Shown piece by piece: positions 1 through 8,022 of a DNA stretch of 61,064 nt. The translations under genes were made by a program, and so were the position numbers. The notes below the pieces were generated by a model. It was not told the DNA's origin, ran no database searches, and was given only the letters and a program-made list of their open reading frames with translations. Position 1 is the stretch's first letter, and the number at the start of each line of letters is the position of its first letter. This stretch comes from Micavibrio_A sp964423095. GTDB lineage: Bacteria > Pseudomonadota > Alphaproteobacteria > Micavibrionales > Micavibrionaceae. The DNA lies in contig CAYRDI010000006.1 of assembly GCA_964423095.1 (NCBI GenBank), forward strand, positions 1 to 61,064. The letters are read 5' to 3'.

Positions 1-62
1 GGGAACGCGCAGCAGAGGCCTTGCACGCGCTTCAGGATTTGGAAAAACCCGATCGAAAATAA
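1..62 (+). CDS. C-terminal tail of an upstream gene (partial, 5' end outside window)
   Basis: Reading from base 3, an open frame of 19 codons runs to a TAA at 60-62 and encodes an acidic, helix-prone tail (begins ERAAEALHALQDLE). The rest of the gene would lie outside the window. A short open stretch at a window edge can be chance, so this is tentative, and no family can be assigned. Confidence 0.3.
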   Translation, partial: ERAAEALHALQDLEKPDRK

Positions 63-172
63 AACTGCCGTTGCTGGCAAGCCCCCATCGCCCTGCCATA
101 CCACCCGTGGAAGGAATGGGTGAAAGAACGTGAGCGGGGCGGCAGATCATTGCAAACAAATAGGATATTTTG

Positions 173-631
173 ATGTTCGATATAACCTTTACGGATATAG
201 CGGGGTGCAAACGTGCGCCCGGTGAAGATGTGGCGATTGTCCATGCGTGCAAGGAACCGTGCCACCGGTGTGCGGCGGGGTATAGGGAAAAATCCTTGCC
301 GTCCACGCACCCGCATTATTTGTCTTTGGAACGTGAGCTTGATTTATACCTGAATCTGATCGATCCGCCCGTGCCGTTGTTCAAGCCGGAAAGTTTTAAA
401 ATATTTTTTGATTTTGTGGATAGGCAGATTGCGGTGCGCCCCGTTCGTGTTCATTGCAACAAGGGGGAATCCCGCGCGCCGTCATTAGCATTATTGTATC
501 GCGCGAAGAGAGGGTCGTTGCCCGATGAAAATTACGAAGCCGCGCGCGCCGTGTTTGAACGGGATAATCCATATAAGCCGGGGAAGGGGATCGAAATGTT
601 CTTGAAAGAAAACTGGAAGATTCTGGGATAG
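173..631 (+). CDS. Dual-specificity / tyrosine-phosphatase-like protein
   Basis: A 152-residue protein with the CX5R signature of cysteine-dependent phosphatases: HCNKGESR places the nucleophile at Cys95 and the phosphate-binding Arg at 101, and Asp64 in LIDPP is a possible general acid. These enzymes hydrolyse phosphoesters through a cysteinyl-phosphate intermediate; the substrate here is unknown. I chose the ATG at 173 over the TTG at 170 because AGGA at 162-165 gives normal ribosome-binding spacing. No signal peptide is visible, so it should be cytoplasmic. It runs toward the leftward small gene at 635 with only 3 bases between them, so the two genes are convergent. The fold call rests mainly on the P-loop. 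Confidence 0.7.
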   Translation: MFDITFTDIAGCKRAPGEDVAIVHACKEPCHRCAAGYREKSLPSTHPHYLSLERELDLYLNLIDPPVPLFKPESFKIFFDFVDRQIAVRPVRVHCNKGESRAPSLALLYRAKRGSLPDENYEAARAVFERDNPYKPGKGIEMFLKENWKILG

Positions 632-634
632 GGG

Positions 635-895
635 CTATTCCCCGTTGTCGCCATCGTTGCTGTCATCATCTTCAGGCGCGGCATCGTCACCTTGTTGTTC
701 CTGCGCGCGGGCGCGACATCCTTCCACAAAGGAATTTGATTTCCCGCCGCATTCATCGGGGTTTGTAATATTATGCTTTTCCGCCCACGCATAGCCGGCC
801 TTGTGCCCCGAGCAATCTTTTGTGCAAGGAAAGCCCATAAAATCTTCCGTCTTTGCAGGAAAGGGGAAAACAAACAGGAGCAAGACAAGCAACAT
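635..895 (-). CDS. Small secreted cysteine-rich protein with C-x3-C-SGH-xAGY motif
   Basis: An 86-residue protein. The open frame extends further upstream, but the ATG at 895 opens a clean signal peptide (MLLVLLLFVFPFP then AKT), whereas the upstream part looks non-coding and crosses the flgH terminator. The mature part carries CTKDCSGHKAGYAWA, then a Cys in DECGG and another in VEGC, so four cysteines could form two disulfides. I recall this C-x3-C-SGH-x-AGY-x-WA arrangement in small uncharacterised proteobacterial proteins. The tail is very acidic (DDAAPEDDDSNDGDNGE). Function unknown; export is inferred from the hydrophobic N-terminus. Confidence 0.6.
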   Translation of the reverse strand: MLLVLLLFVFPFPAKTEDFMGFPCTKDCSGHKAGYAWAEKHNITNPDECGGKSNSFVEGCRARAQEQQGDDAAPEDDDSNDGDNGE

Positions 896-914
896 TAACA
901 CAGGATTGATCCGC

Positions 915-945
915 AAAAAAAAGCCGGTACTTTCTGTACCGGCTT
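915..945 (-). terminator. Rho-independent terminator of the flgFGAH operon
   Basis: A perfect 10-bp inverted repeat (921-930 with 936-945, 5-base loop) is followed, in the leftward direction, by eight T residues (A-run 915-922 on the plus strand). It lies about 70 bases beyond the flgH stop, where transcription of the flagellar operon should end. Confidence 0.85.
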
Positions 946-1016
946 CCTTTTGGAGTAAGGGTGGTTTTACGCCGCCCCGATTTCCCGATTCATCCTGAAT
1001 CCGGGCCCTTCTAGCC

Positions 1017-1793
1017 CTAGAACGGGAAGAGGACGTCGTAAACTTGCTGGCCGTAACGCGGTTGCTGGACATCGGTAATTTGTCCCTTGCCGCCATATGA
1101 AACGCGCGCCTCGGCAATCTTGTCATAGGAAATGGAATTATCGATGCTGATGTCCTGCGGGCGGATCACACCGGCTAGTTCCAGAATGCGGTTTTCAAAA
1201 TTCACGCGCACTTCCTGCCGGCCCTGAATGACCATGTTGCCGTTGGGCAGGATTTGCATGACAGTGGCGGCGAGCTTCATCTGGATTTTTTCCTGACGGT
1301 CGATGGAGCCGCTGCCTTTATGATCCGATGCCGATGTGGCGGAGGTCAAAGACGACGGGTTTACCGCTTCGGGCAAAACTTGCGAGAGTTTCGTTTCGAC
1401 ACCAAGCAGGGCGGGAAGCGCCGCATCTTCGGTCGCATCGCGCTTGCGTTCGGTTTCGTTGTCGAGTTGTGCCTTGTCCTTGATGTCGAGCGTGACGGTC
1501 AGGATGTCACCGATATTGGTGGCCCGTTGGTCTTCAAAGAACGCTTGGCGGTTACTGGCCCAGAGGGAGTTTTGCTGCTTCACCACCTTTTGCGGCGTCG
1601 GCATCGGCATGGAAACCGCGCGGTAATCCGATTTCGTTTGCGGATTTTCGATCGCGGTTAATTCCGGGGCCTTTCCAACGGTGGCCAGACGATCCGCAGC
1701 ACCGCATCCGGACAGCAGCATCACGGAGGACGCGCAGGCCAGTGTGGAGATCATCCATCTTTTTTGTCGCTGTATTTTTGTCATCCTGTTCAC
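1017..1793 (-). CDS. flgH: Flagellar L-ring lipoprotein FlgH
   Basis: FlgH forms the outer-membrane L-ring, the bushing through which the flagellar rod passes. The 258-residue product has a lipoprotein signal peptide with lipobox LLSGC (modified Cys near residue 30). The family core follows: NSLW, an FFEDQRATNIGDILTV-type segment, and the C-terminal GxxxVxVNxE-like strand region ending in YDVLFPF. Its length is typical. It is the last gene of flgF-flgG-flgA-flgH, 15 bases after flgA, and is followed by a strong terminator. flgI (P-ring), often next door in other alphaproteobacteria, is not in this window. Confidence 0.95.
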   Translation of the reverse strand: MNRMTKIQRQKRWMISTLACASSVMLLSGCGAADRLATVGKAPELTAIENPQTKSDYRAVSMPMPTPQKVVKQQNSLWASNRQAFFEDQRATNIGDILTVTLDIKDKAQLDNETERKRDATEDAALPALLGVETKLSQVLPEAVNPSSLTSATSASDHKGSGSIDRQEKIQMKLAATVMQILPNGNMVIQGRQEVRVNFENRILELAGVIRPQDISIDNSISYDKIAEARVSYGGKGQITDVQQPRYGQQVYDVLFPF

Positions 1794-1808
1794 TCCTTAC
1801 TCTATGCC

Positions 1809-2792
1809 CTACCGCACGGTCACTTCACGGTGCCCCGTGACGATTCCTTGCAGGTTTTTATTGCTGTCGATATTGGCCACGCGGACGGTATCGCCCATGG
1901 CACCCGATTGCAGGGATTTCCCCTTGACCGTCAGCGTGATCGGCCCATCGGCGAAGACCAGGGTAATCAGATCGCCACGATCCACCATTTTCGGAGATTC
2001 CAGATCGTTCATCATCAACGGCTTTCCATCGGCGGCCACACGGCGCGGGGTCATGTTGACGATATTTTTTTCATCCAGAATGGTACCAGTGACGATTTTG
2101 GAGGCCGGCATTTCAATATAATCGATGTCCAGCGCGCCGATTTCATCGCCGTTGCGAAAAGCACGTTTGAGGACGGGAACGGAGATCAGGCGTTCGATGC
2201 GCCCCGATACCTGCAACTTGCGGATGGGATTGTCCGCGGACGGGGAGGCGATGACCGCATTGAACACGTCCTTTTGCGGATCAAATTGAAAGGCGGTGAT
2301 ATCCACGCCGGGTTCCGTTCCGGCGGGAAGGACGATGTCCTGCACCGTGTTTGTAAAGGAGAGCGAAAAATTGTCCGTTACGCCACTGTCTTTGATTTTG
2401 GCGGTCATGACATCGGAGATTTGAGAGGGTGCGATCACGGTGGCTTCGCGTCGAAGGATGATCTGTTCCGCCGAGGTTGCCGGTTGCCAGTCCACGTCAA
2501 GCGCGGAGGCGATGCGGTAAAGCGTACGGGCGTTCAGGATCATATCCTTTCCGGGTTGCGGGGCGGGGCCGAGCACGTAATCCGCGTTCTTTACATTGTC
2601 GAAAATATCGCCAAGGCGGATGTAATCACCCGTAATGCTGGCATCCGTGCGCAAGGAGGCGGCGTTGGCCGCCGTGGCCCCCACGATGATGACGAGCACG
2701 CCGAACGCAACCGAAACAATCAACATCGCGATCCGGATGGCGAGTTCGAATTCTTTGGCAAACTGTTCAATGGCGTATTGTACTTTTTTCAT
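1809..2792 (-). CDS. flgA: Flagellar P-ring assembly chaperone FlgA
   Basis: FlgA is a periplasmic chaperone needed for P-ring (FlgI) assembly. The 327-residue protein has a long N-terminal stretch before a hydrophobic segment (about residues 20-42, ending ANAA), so the export signal starts later than usual. A SAF-type region follows (VPVLKRAFRNGDEIGALDID, about residue 205 onward), with the C-terminal FlgA core ending GHREVTVR. AGGTAG upstream supports the ATG at 2792. It lies between flgG (6-base gap) and flgH in one operon. Confidence 0.9.
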   Translation of the reverse strand: MKKVQYAIEQFAKEFELAIRIAMLIVSVAFGVLVIIVGATAANAASLRTDASITGDYIRLGDIFDNVKNADYVLGPAPQPGKDMILNARTLYRIASALDVDWQPATSAEQIILRREATVIAPSQISDVMTAKIKDSGVTDNFSLSFTNTVQDIVLPAGTEPGVDITAFQFDPQKDVFNAVIASPSADNPIRKLQVSGRIERLISVPVLKRAFRNGDEIGALDIDYIEMPASKIVTGTILDEKNIVNMTPRRVAADGKPLMMNDLESPKMVDRGDLITLVFADGPITLTVKGKSLQSGAMGDTVRVANIDSNKNLQGIVTGHREVTVR

Positions 2793-2798
2793 GGGCTA

Positions 2799-3587
2799 CT
2801 ACCTGAGTTGTGTCACGGTTTGAAGCATTTCATCGCTGGCCGTTATGACCTTTGAGTTCATTTCATAGGCGCGCTGTGCGCTGATCAGGTTGGTGATTTC
2901 TTCCACGATATTGACGTTGGAATTTTCCAGCGTGCCTTGGCGGACATCCCCGAAATTGTCTTCGGCGGGGTTGCCGACGGCGGCCGCACCGGATGCATCC
3001 GTTTCCAGGAACAACGTATCCCCGATCCCTTCAAGACCGGCCGGGTTGACGAAGGTGGCCAATTGAATTTGCCCGACATTCTGCATGGCGATCTGTCCAG
3101 GCACTTTGACCAGCACTTCGCCGGACGTGTTGACCACGATGTCTTCGGCATCATCGGGGACGGTGATCCCGGGTTGCAGTGTGTACCCTTGCGCATTCAC
3201 GATTTCACCGTTTTCGTTCAACTGGAACACGCCGGAACGGGTATAGGCGGTATCACCGTTGGGAAGGTCGATCTGGAAATAGCCTTCGCCGGTGATGGCA
3301 AGGTCGAGCGGATTTTCCGTGACCTTGATCGTGCCTTGTTCATGAAGGCGGTAAACGGAACCGATGCTGACCCCCAAACCGAACTGCATGCCCGTCGGCA
3401 CGGTGGTGCCGGAATCGGAGGAGGTGGCACCGGGACGCATGTCGTTTTGATATATCAGGTCGTGAAATTCCGCCCGCTGACGTTTAAAGCCCGAGGTGGT
3501 GGAGTTGGCGATGTTGTTGGAGATCACATCCACATTGAGCTGTTGGGCGAGCATGCCCGTTGCGCCGATATCCAGAGACCTGATCAT
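2799..3587 (-). CDS. flgG: Flagellar distal rod protein FlgG
   Basis: FlgG polymerises to form the distal rod of the flagellar axle and is exported by the flagellar type III apparatus. The 262-residue protein has the rod/hook N-terminal motif (LDIGATGMLAQQLNVDVISNNIAN with a TTSGFKRQ continuation) and the matching C-terminal coiled-coil region (ISAQRAYEMNSKVI). Length and both termini match FlgG closely, and no cleavable signal peptide is present, as expected. It sits 16 bases after flgF in the same operon. Confidence 0.96.
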   Translation of the reverse strand: MIRSLDIGATGMLAQQLNVDVISNNIANSTTSGFKRQRAEFHDLIYQNDMRPGATSSDSGTTVPTGMQFGLGVSIGSVYRLHEQGTIKVTENPLDLAITGEGYFQIDLPNGDTAYTRSGVFQLNENGEIVNAQGYTLQPGITVPDDAEDIVVNTSGEVLVKVPGQIAMQNVGQIQLATFVNPAGLEGIGDTLFLETDASGAAAVGNPAEDNFGDVRQGTLENSNVNIVEEITNLISAQRAYEMNSKVITASDEMLQTVTQLR

Positions 3588-3603
3588 GACTTATCCTTTA
3601 CTT

Positions 3604-4326
3604 TCAGCTTGTTTCCAGAATTTTTTGTATGCCCGTGCGTTGACGGTCATGTTCGTTTTGCATCACGCGTTGCACGGCCTGATATTCGCGCATCACGTCA
3701 ATCATCCTCGTCATTTCAAGAACGGGCTGCACGTTGGAGCCTTCGAGTTTGCCCTGAAACACGCGGGTATCTTTTGCCGGGGTGGGGGCTTCATCGGTTT
3801 TGTAAAGCCCGTTGCCGGTGGGGGAGAGCTTTTGGTAATCGGTAAATTCTGCGACCATCAGGTTGCCGACGACACCCTGATCCGTGGACACGACCCCTTT
3901 TTCATCGATGGTGACGTATTTGGCACTGGCGGGGATGCTGATAATGCCGCCGCCCTGATCCGCGACTTTGTACCCCGTAGAGGTTATCAATTCGCCATTG
4001 GCGTTAAGTGTGAAGTTACCCGCGCGGGTGAATTGCACACCATCGTTTGTGCCGACACCGAAATAGCCGGGGCCGACAAGGGCGACATCCAGCGGCGCGC
4101 CCGTTTGTTTGATGGGGCCGGGGGACGTAACCTGATATTGCCCGATGTCATAAACGAGCGAGACGTCTTCTTTCATCCGCGGCTGGTCGGAGATGAATTC
4201 CTTGAACACGGCATTCTGGCCGCGATAGCCCGGCGTGTTGATGTTCGCGACATTGTTCGCGATCAACGCCATGCGTTCTTCGAGGGCCACCTGGGCCGAT
4301 AAGCCGACATAGAGTGAATTTTCCAT
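3604..4326 (-). CDS. flgF: Flagellar proximal rod protein FlgF
   Basis: FlgF is a proximal rod subunit. The 240-residue product begins MENSLYVGLSAQVALEERM and carries the ANNVANINTPGYR rod motif, with the C-terminal MREYQAVQRVMQNE helix. It is the first gene of the leftward flgF-flgG-flgA-flgH operon. A sigma-54-like promoter lies 33-48 bases upstream of its ATG, and GAGGTG gives a ribosome binding site. The 296-base gap between flgF and fliL contains this promoter, the fliL promoter and no further gene that I can see. Confidence 0.93.
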   Translation of the reverse strand: MENSLYVGLSAQVALEERMALIANNVANINTPGYRGQNAVFKEFISDQPRMKEDVSLVYDIGQYQVTSPGPIKQTGAPLDVALVGPGYFGVGTNDGVQFTRAGNFTLNANGELITSTGYKVADQGGGIISIPASAKYVTIDEKGVVSTDQGVVGNLMVAEFTDYQKLSPTGNGLYKTDEAPTPAKDTRVFQGKLEGSNVQPVLEMTRMIDVMREYQAVQRVMQNEHDRQRTGIQKILETS

Positions 4327-4358
4327 GTGTCTTCACACCTCTTTTCACGCTGAACCGT

Positions 4359-4374
4359 TGCGAAAGCCGTGCCA
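4359..4374 (-). promoter_or_regulatory. Sigma-54 (RpoN)-type promoter of flgF
   Basis: Read leftward, the site is TGGCACGGCTTTCGCA. It matches the -24/-12 consensus TGGCACG-R-N3-TTGC-W at all fixed positions except one (TCGC for TTGC), and the essential GG and GC are exactly 10 bases apart. Transcription should start near 4348, leaving a leader of about 22 bases before the flgF ATG. Confidence 0.7.
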
Positions 4375-4553
4375 GAAGCAAAAACCAAGGTAAACAAAGG
4401 TGTTATGGATTTATCCACAGCCGCGGGAATCCGCGCCCTGCGGCAAAATTGTCGCTAGATCCCGAGTCGGCGGGAAAAAATTGCCTGTCTGTTTTTGCCC
4501 GCGCTTTTGCCTTTGTATGCAGGGGGTTGTGGGCGGATTCCAGATTGCGCCTG

Positions 4554-4581
4554 TTGCCAGCGGGGGAATGCGGTTTATAAT
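4554..4581 (+). promoter_or_regulatory. Sigma-70-type promoter of fliL
   Basis: TTGCCA (4554-4559), 16 bases, then a perfect TATAAT (4576-4581), 41 bases before the fliL ATG. A weaker sigma-54-like alternative (GG at 4535-4536, TTGC at 4545-4548, correct 10-base spacing but poor -24 flank) overlaps the same region. Confidence 0.55.
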
Positions 4582-4622
4582 CACCACACCCGTTTGAATC
4601 GCAATGTCGCAAAGGCAGTTTC

Positions 4623-5222
4623 ATGGCAGACGCAAAACACGAAGAAGTCAATGCATCGCTGGATGGTGAAGGTGCCCCGGCCGAAGGCGGTATGGAAGAA
4701 ACGTCCGGCGGCGGTAAAAAGAAGATTATCATCATCGCGGTTGTGGTTTTGTTCGTTTTGATCGGTGCCGGGGCCGGGCTTTATTTTTCAGGCTTTCTCG
4801 ACAAATTCCTGAAAAAAGGCGAAACAACCGAAGAAGCTGGGCACGAAGGGGCCGCCGAAGAAGAAAAGCTGGAATGCAAAAAGGACGAGCACGGCAAGGA
4901 GGTTTGTTCCAAGCCCGGTGCCGCCTTTTTGAAAATCCCCGATTTGATCGTCAACCTGAATACCGATGACGGCGCACCGCGTTATTTGCGCCTGTCCGTC
5001 CAACTGGAATTCAAGAACGAAACCGACTTGCACACGGTGGAGGCGTTGATGCCCCGCATCGTTGACCAGTTCCAGACATACCTGCGGGAATTACGGGTCA
5101 AGGATTTGCGTGGTTCGGCAGGGATTTACAGGCTCCAGATGGAATTGCTGGCCCGGGTGAATCAGGCGGCCTATCCGGTCGAGGTGCAGGATGTCCTGTT
5201 TCAGGAAATTCTGATACAATAG
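4623..5222 (+). CDS. fliL: Flagellar basal body-associated protein FliL
   Basis: FliL is a single-pass inner-membrane protein that surrounds the stator and supports torque. The 199-residue product has an acidic cytoplasmic N-terminus, one transmembrane helix after KKK (about residues 35-55), a charged linker, and the periplasmic FliL domain (LIVNLNTDDGAPRYLRLSV to the C-terminal VEVQDVLFQEILIQ). The C-terminal segment is typical for the family. It is the first gene of the rightward fliL-fliM-DUF6468-motE block and has its own promoter. Confidence 0.93.
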   Translation: MADAKHEEVNASLDGEGAPAEGGMEETSGGGKKKIIIIAVVVLFVLIGAGAGLYFSGFLDKFLKKGETTEEAGHEGAAEEEKLECKKDEHGKEVCSKPGAAFLKIPDLIVNLNTDDGAPRYLRLSVQLEFKNETDLHTVEALMPRIVDQFQTYLRELRVKDLRGSAGIYRLQMELLARVNQAAYPVEVQDVLFQEILIQ

Positions 5223-5360
5223 ACGGGTACGGGGCTTTGGCACGGGCACCGATTTTCCCGGTTTTCGCGCTGCGTCCTGTGTGCATCTCAATAATGTCCC
5301 ATGCCCCAGTATGGAAAACGGTTTACACTATAACGGCATGATTCTTGCGTAGCTGGTGAT

Positions 5361-6470
5361 ATGAGCGATACAGACGTCAATGAAAAGGAAATGAGCGCCG
5401 AAGAAAAGGCGATGATGGAGGAATGGGGTGCCATGGCCGACGGCGGCGATGCATCCGCCGATCCGATGGCCGAGGCGATGGGCATGTCCGGCGAGGCCGC
5501 CACCCGCATCCTGAACCAGGACGAGATCGACTCCCTTTTGGGTTTTGACGATGATTTATCCGGCGGGGCGGAAACATCGGGCGTGATGGCCCTGATCAAT
5601 TCCGCGATGGTCAATTACGAGCGTCTGCCGATGCTCGACATCGTGTTCGACCGTCTGGTGCGGTTGATGTCCACGACTTTACGCAACCTGACATCCGACA
5701 ACGTGGAGGTTAGCCTCGACAACGTGTCCACCGTCCGGTTTGGCGATTATATGAACTCTATCCCCTTGCCGGCGATGTTGTCCGTTTTCAAGGCGCAGGA
5801 ATGGGACAACCACGGCTTGATGGTCACCGATTCCGCGCTGATCTATTCCATCGTCGATGTGTTGCTGGGTGGCCGGAAAGGCACGCCCGCCATCCGCGTG
5901 GAGGGCCGCCCCTATACCACCATTGAAACGAAGCTGGTCGAACGTATGGTCACGGTGACCTTGTCCGATTTGTCTTCGGCGTTCGATCCGCTCTCTCCCG
6001 TATCGTTCAGTCTGGAACGCATGGAAACCAACCCGCGTTTTGCCACCATTTCCCAATCCGGCAATGCTTGCGTTCTGGCCCGTCTTCGTGTGGACATGGG
6101 GGATCGCGGCGGACGCATTGAAATCGTGATCCCGTATGCGACGCTGGAGCCGATCCGCGAATTGCTGCTCCAGATGTTCATGGGGGAAAAGTTCGGCCGC
6201 GATTCCATCTGGGAAACCCACCTGACCAAAGAGCTTTACCAAACCGAAGTGCAGCTTCAGGCCGTTTTGGGGGAAAAGACCATCCCGCTTCGCGATATGT
6301 TGAACTGGAAGGTTGGGACGAAGGTTGTTTTCACGACCCGGCCGGAGGACGAGTTGGAATTGCGCTGCGGCCAGTTCCCGATGTTCAGGGGGCCGGTCGG
6401 CCAGAAACAGGATTTTATCGCCGTGCGCGTTGAAAAATACATTCCGCCCAAACAGGTTGAGGAAGATTGA
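5361..6470 (+). CDS. fliM: Flagellar motor switch protein FliM
   Basis: FliM is the middle C-ring protein that binds phosphorylated CheY and switches motor direction. The 369-residue protein keeps the CheY-binding peptide (ILNQDEIDSLLGF), but at residues 50-62 rather than at the extreme N-terminus, preceded by an acidic extension. The central CheC-like domain (about 90-280) and the C-terminal SpoA domain (about 295-365, LRCGQFPMFRGPVG) follow. Its TGA overlaps the next start codon, implying translational coupling. The 138-base gap after fliL may hold a promoter (TATAAC at 5329-5334, no good -35). Confidence 0.95.
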   Translation: MSDTDVNEKEMSAEEKAMMEEWGAMADGGDASADPMAEAMGMSGEAATRILNQDEIDSLLGFDDDLSGGAETSGVMALINSAMVNYERLPMLDIVFDRLVRLMSTTLRNLTSDNVEVSLDNVSTVRFGDYMNSIPLPAMLSVFKAQEWDNHGLMVTDSALIYSIVDVLLGGRKGTPAIRVEGRPYTTIETKLVERMVTVTLSDLSSAFDPLSPVSFSLERMETNPRFATISQSGNACVLARLRVDMGDRGGRIEIVIPYATLEPIRELLLQMFMGEKFGRDSIWETHLTKELYQTEVQLQAVLGEKTIPLRDMLNWKVGTKVVFTTRPEDELELRCGQFPMFRGPVGQKQDFIAVRVEKYIPPKQVEED

Positions 6471-7099
6471 TGCCCATGAATTTTGGATTCCTGATGGATG
6501 TTGCCATTTTGGTGCTGCTGGCCGGTACAGTGTTCTTTGCCTTCCGCCTCAACCTGAATTTGAAACACTTCAAGGATAGCCGGTCGCAGATGGAAGGGTT
6601 GGTGAACCGTCTGGCCGTCAACATCGAACGGGCGGAAAAGGCGATTGCGGGCCTTCAGGTGTCCGCCCGTAATTCCGGTGCCGATCTTGATAAAAAAATA
6701 AAAGAATCCAAATTCTTGTCTGATGAACTTAAGTTTATGTCCGAAGCCGGAAACAATCTGGCAACGCGGCTTGAAAAACTCGCCGACCGTAACCGCGAGC
6801 TAATCGAAAAAATCGAGGCAGGCGGGGGGCTTGGTATCGCGCCTTCAAGTGTTGGTGCGCCGATCGTCGTCCGTGACGTTCCAAGGGAAGCAAAAGCATC
6901 CAACCCGTTGCGCGATCTGGAAGAAGAACCGTTGGGCTTTATGATTCAAGACCGCGAATTCGAAGAAGACGATGTGTTTGACGAACTGGATGCTTTGGAT
7001 GCCGAACTGGAAGGGGCGACCTCCGGGTTGCAGAGCCAGGCCGAGCGGGAGTTTTTCGAAGCCTTCCATAAAAGGAAAACCGTCGGCGGGAGAAATTAA
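6470..7099 (+). CDS. DUF6468-type flagellar-cluster membrane protein
   Basis: A 209-residue protein starting at the ATG that overlaps the fliM stop codon. One N-terminal transmembrane helix (about residues 8-26, FLMDVAILVLLAGTVFFAF) is followed by a long coiled coil (about 40-110) and an acidic C-terminus. I recognise the pattern as the DUF6468 family found beside fliM and motE in alphaproteobacteria. No biochemical role is known to me. The coupling to fliM and the anchored coiled coil suggest a motor or C-ring accessory, which is inference. Confidence 0.7.
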   Translation: MPMNFGFLMDVAILVLLAGTVFFAFRLNLNLKHFKDSRSQMEGLVNRLAVNIERAEKAIAGLQVSARNSGADLDKKIKESKFLSDELKFMSEAGNNLATRLEKLADRNRELIEKIEAGGGLGIAPSSVGAPIVVRDVPREAKASNPLRDLEEEPLGFMIQDREFEEDDVFDELDALDAELEGATSGLQSQAEREFFEAFHKRKTVGGRN

Positions 7100-7102
7100 C
7101 CC

Positions 7103-7903
7103 ATGCCGGGTGGATCCAGACTTCTTACCGTTTTGATGGTCGTCGCCGCCCTTTGTTTTGGTGTGCGGTTCGGTGACCTGATCCGCGAGGTCAGCCGGGC
7201 GGGCTCGATCAAGGCCTATGCCGCGCAAAACGATGCCGCCGTCCTGAATGCCATGCAAACGGCGGCCGGCGATGCGGCCCCGCCCGCCACCGAATTAAAA
7301 AGCACGAACGAGGCCCCCCCAAAGCCGGCGATGCCCGTGGTGAAAGACGGGGAGAAGGTGCCCACGCCGGGGGATGCCGAAAAAGTGGCGCGCCCCGATA
7401 TTGAACCGCCCGCTATGAGCACAGAGCCCAAGGACAAAAAAGACTGGCGCGCGGCCGAGGATCTGGATGACGAATATTCGGATGTGAAGATTGAAATGTT
7501 TGCCGATCTGGCCAAACGCCGAAAAGATCTGGAGGCCAAGGAAAAAGAACTGGCCATGCGTGAAGCCCTGTTGAAGGCCGCGCAAGCCGAGCTTCAGCAA
7601 AAGACGGATGAATTGAACAACATCAAATCCGACATCCAGAGTCTGTTGAAACAACAGACCGATCAGGAAAACGAACGGGTCGCCAGCCTTGTAAAAATAT
7701 ACGAAGGTATGAAGGCCAAGGACGCCGCAAAAATTTTCAATGCGCTGGATATGGATGTACTGCTTCAGGTCATGACCAAGATGTCGGAGCGTAAAACCGG
7801 CCCGATTCTGGCCGCTATGGACCCTGACAAGGCCCGTCAGGTGACGACGCTGATGGCCGAACAAAACAAGCTCCCCGATCTTCCCACGCTCCCGCTGCCA
7901 TAG
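7103..7903 (+). CDS. motE: MotE-like flagellar protein with MgtE-N-type domain
   Basis: A 266-residue protein with an N-terminal signal or anchor (LLTVLMVVAALCFGVRFG), a Pro/Ala/Lys-rich linker, a coiled coil (about 130-205), and a C-terminal MgtE-N/FliG-like helical domain (VASLVKIYEGMKAKDAAKIF to MDPDKARQVTTLM). This is the layout of MotE, a periplasmic motility protein described in Sinorhizobium as a chaperone for MotC. No MotC is in the window, so its partner here is unknown. It begins 3 bases after the DUF6468 gene and ends the motor block. Confidence 0.75.
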   Translation: MPGGSRLLTVLMVVAALCFGVRFGDLIREVSRAGSIKAYAAQNDAAVLNAMQTAAGDAAPPATELKSTNEAPPKPAMPVVKDGEKVPTPGDAEKVARPDIEPPAMSTEPKDKKDWRAAEDLDDEYSDVKIEMFADLAKRRKDLEAKEKELAMREALLKAAQAELQQKTDELNNIKSDIQSLLKQQTDQENERVASLVKIYEGMKAKDAAKIFNALDMDVLLQVMTKMSERKTGPILAAMDPDKARQVTTLMAEQNKLPDLPTLPLP

Positions 7904-7933
7904 AAAGGGCTAGGCGGAAAAAGCGTTTTGGCG

Positions 7934-7949
7934 TTAAAATTCGTTTAAC
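7934..7949. promoter_or_regulatory. CtrA-type binding box upstream of cheY
   Basis: TTAA (7934-7937), 7 bases, then TTAAC (7945-7949): an exact match to the CtrA recognition motif TTAA-N7-TTAAC. It lies 74 bases before cheY in the only gap between motE and cheY. The expected upstream kinase, CckA, is encoded at 18.5 kb. Confidence 0.6.
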
Positions 7950-8022
7950 CAATTTACGCCATACTGGTGCAAGATATTCTCGCGTACAATTTTCGATTTC
8001 TTTACACACATAGGAGAAGACT

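Noticed and set aside
1764..2855. A 363-codon rightward frame opposite flgA
   Set aside because: It lies antisense to flgA and flgG, whose proteins are clearly real; the translation is His/Gly/Asp-rich in the manner of shadow frames.
4411..4419. A perfect DnaA-box 9-mer (TTATCCACA) between flgF and fliL
   Set aside because: One isolated copy is expected by chance about once in this much sequence, and there is no cluster or AT-rich unwinding region, so it is not an origin.
5237..5252. TGGCAC before fliM that looks like a sigma-54 -24 element
   Set aside because: The -12 position lacks GC at the required 10-base spacing.
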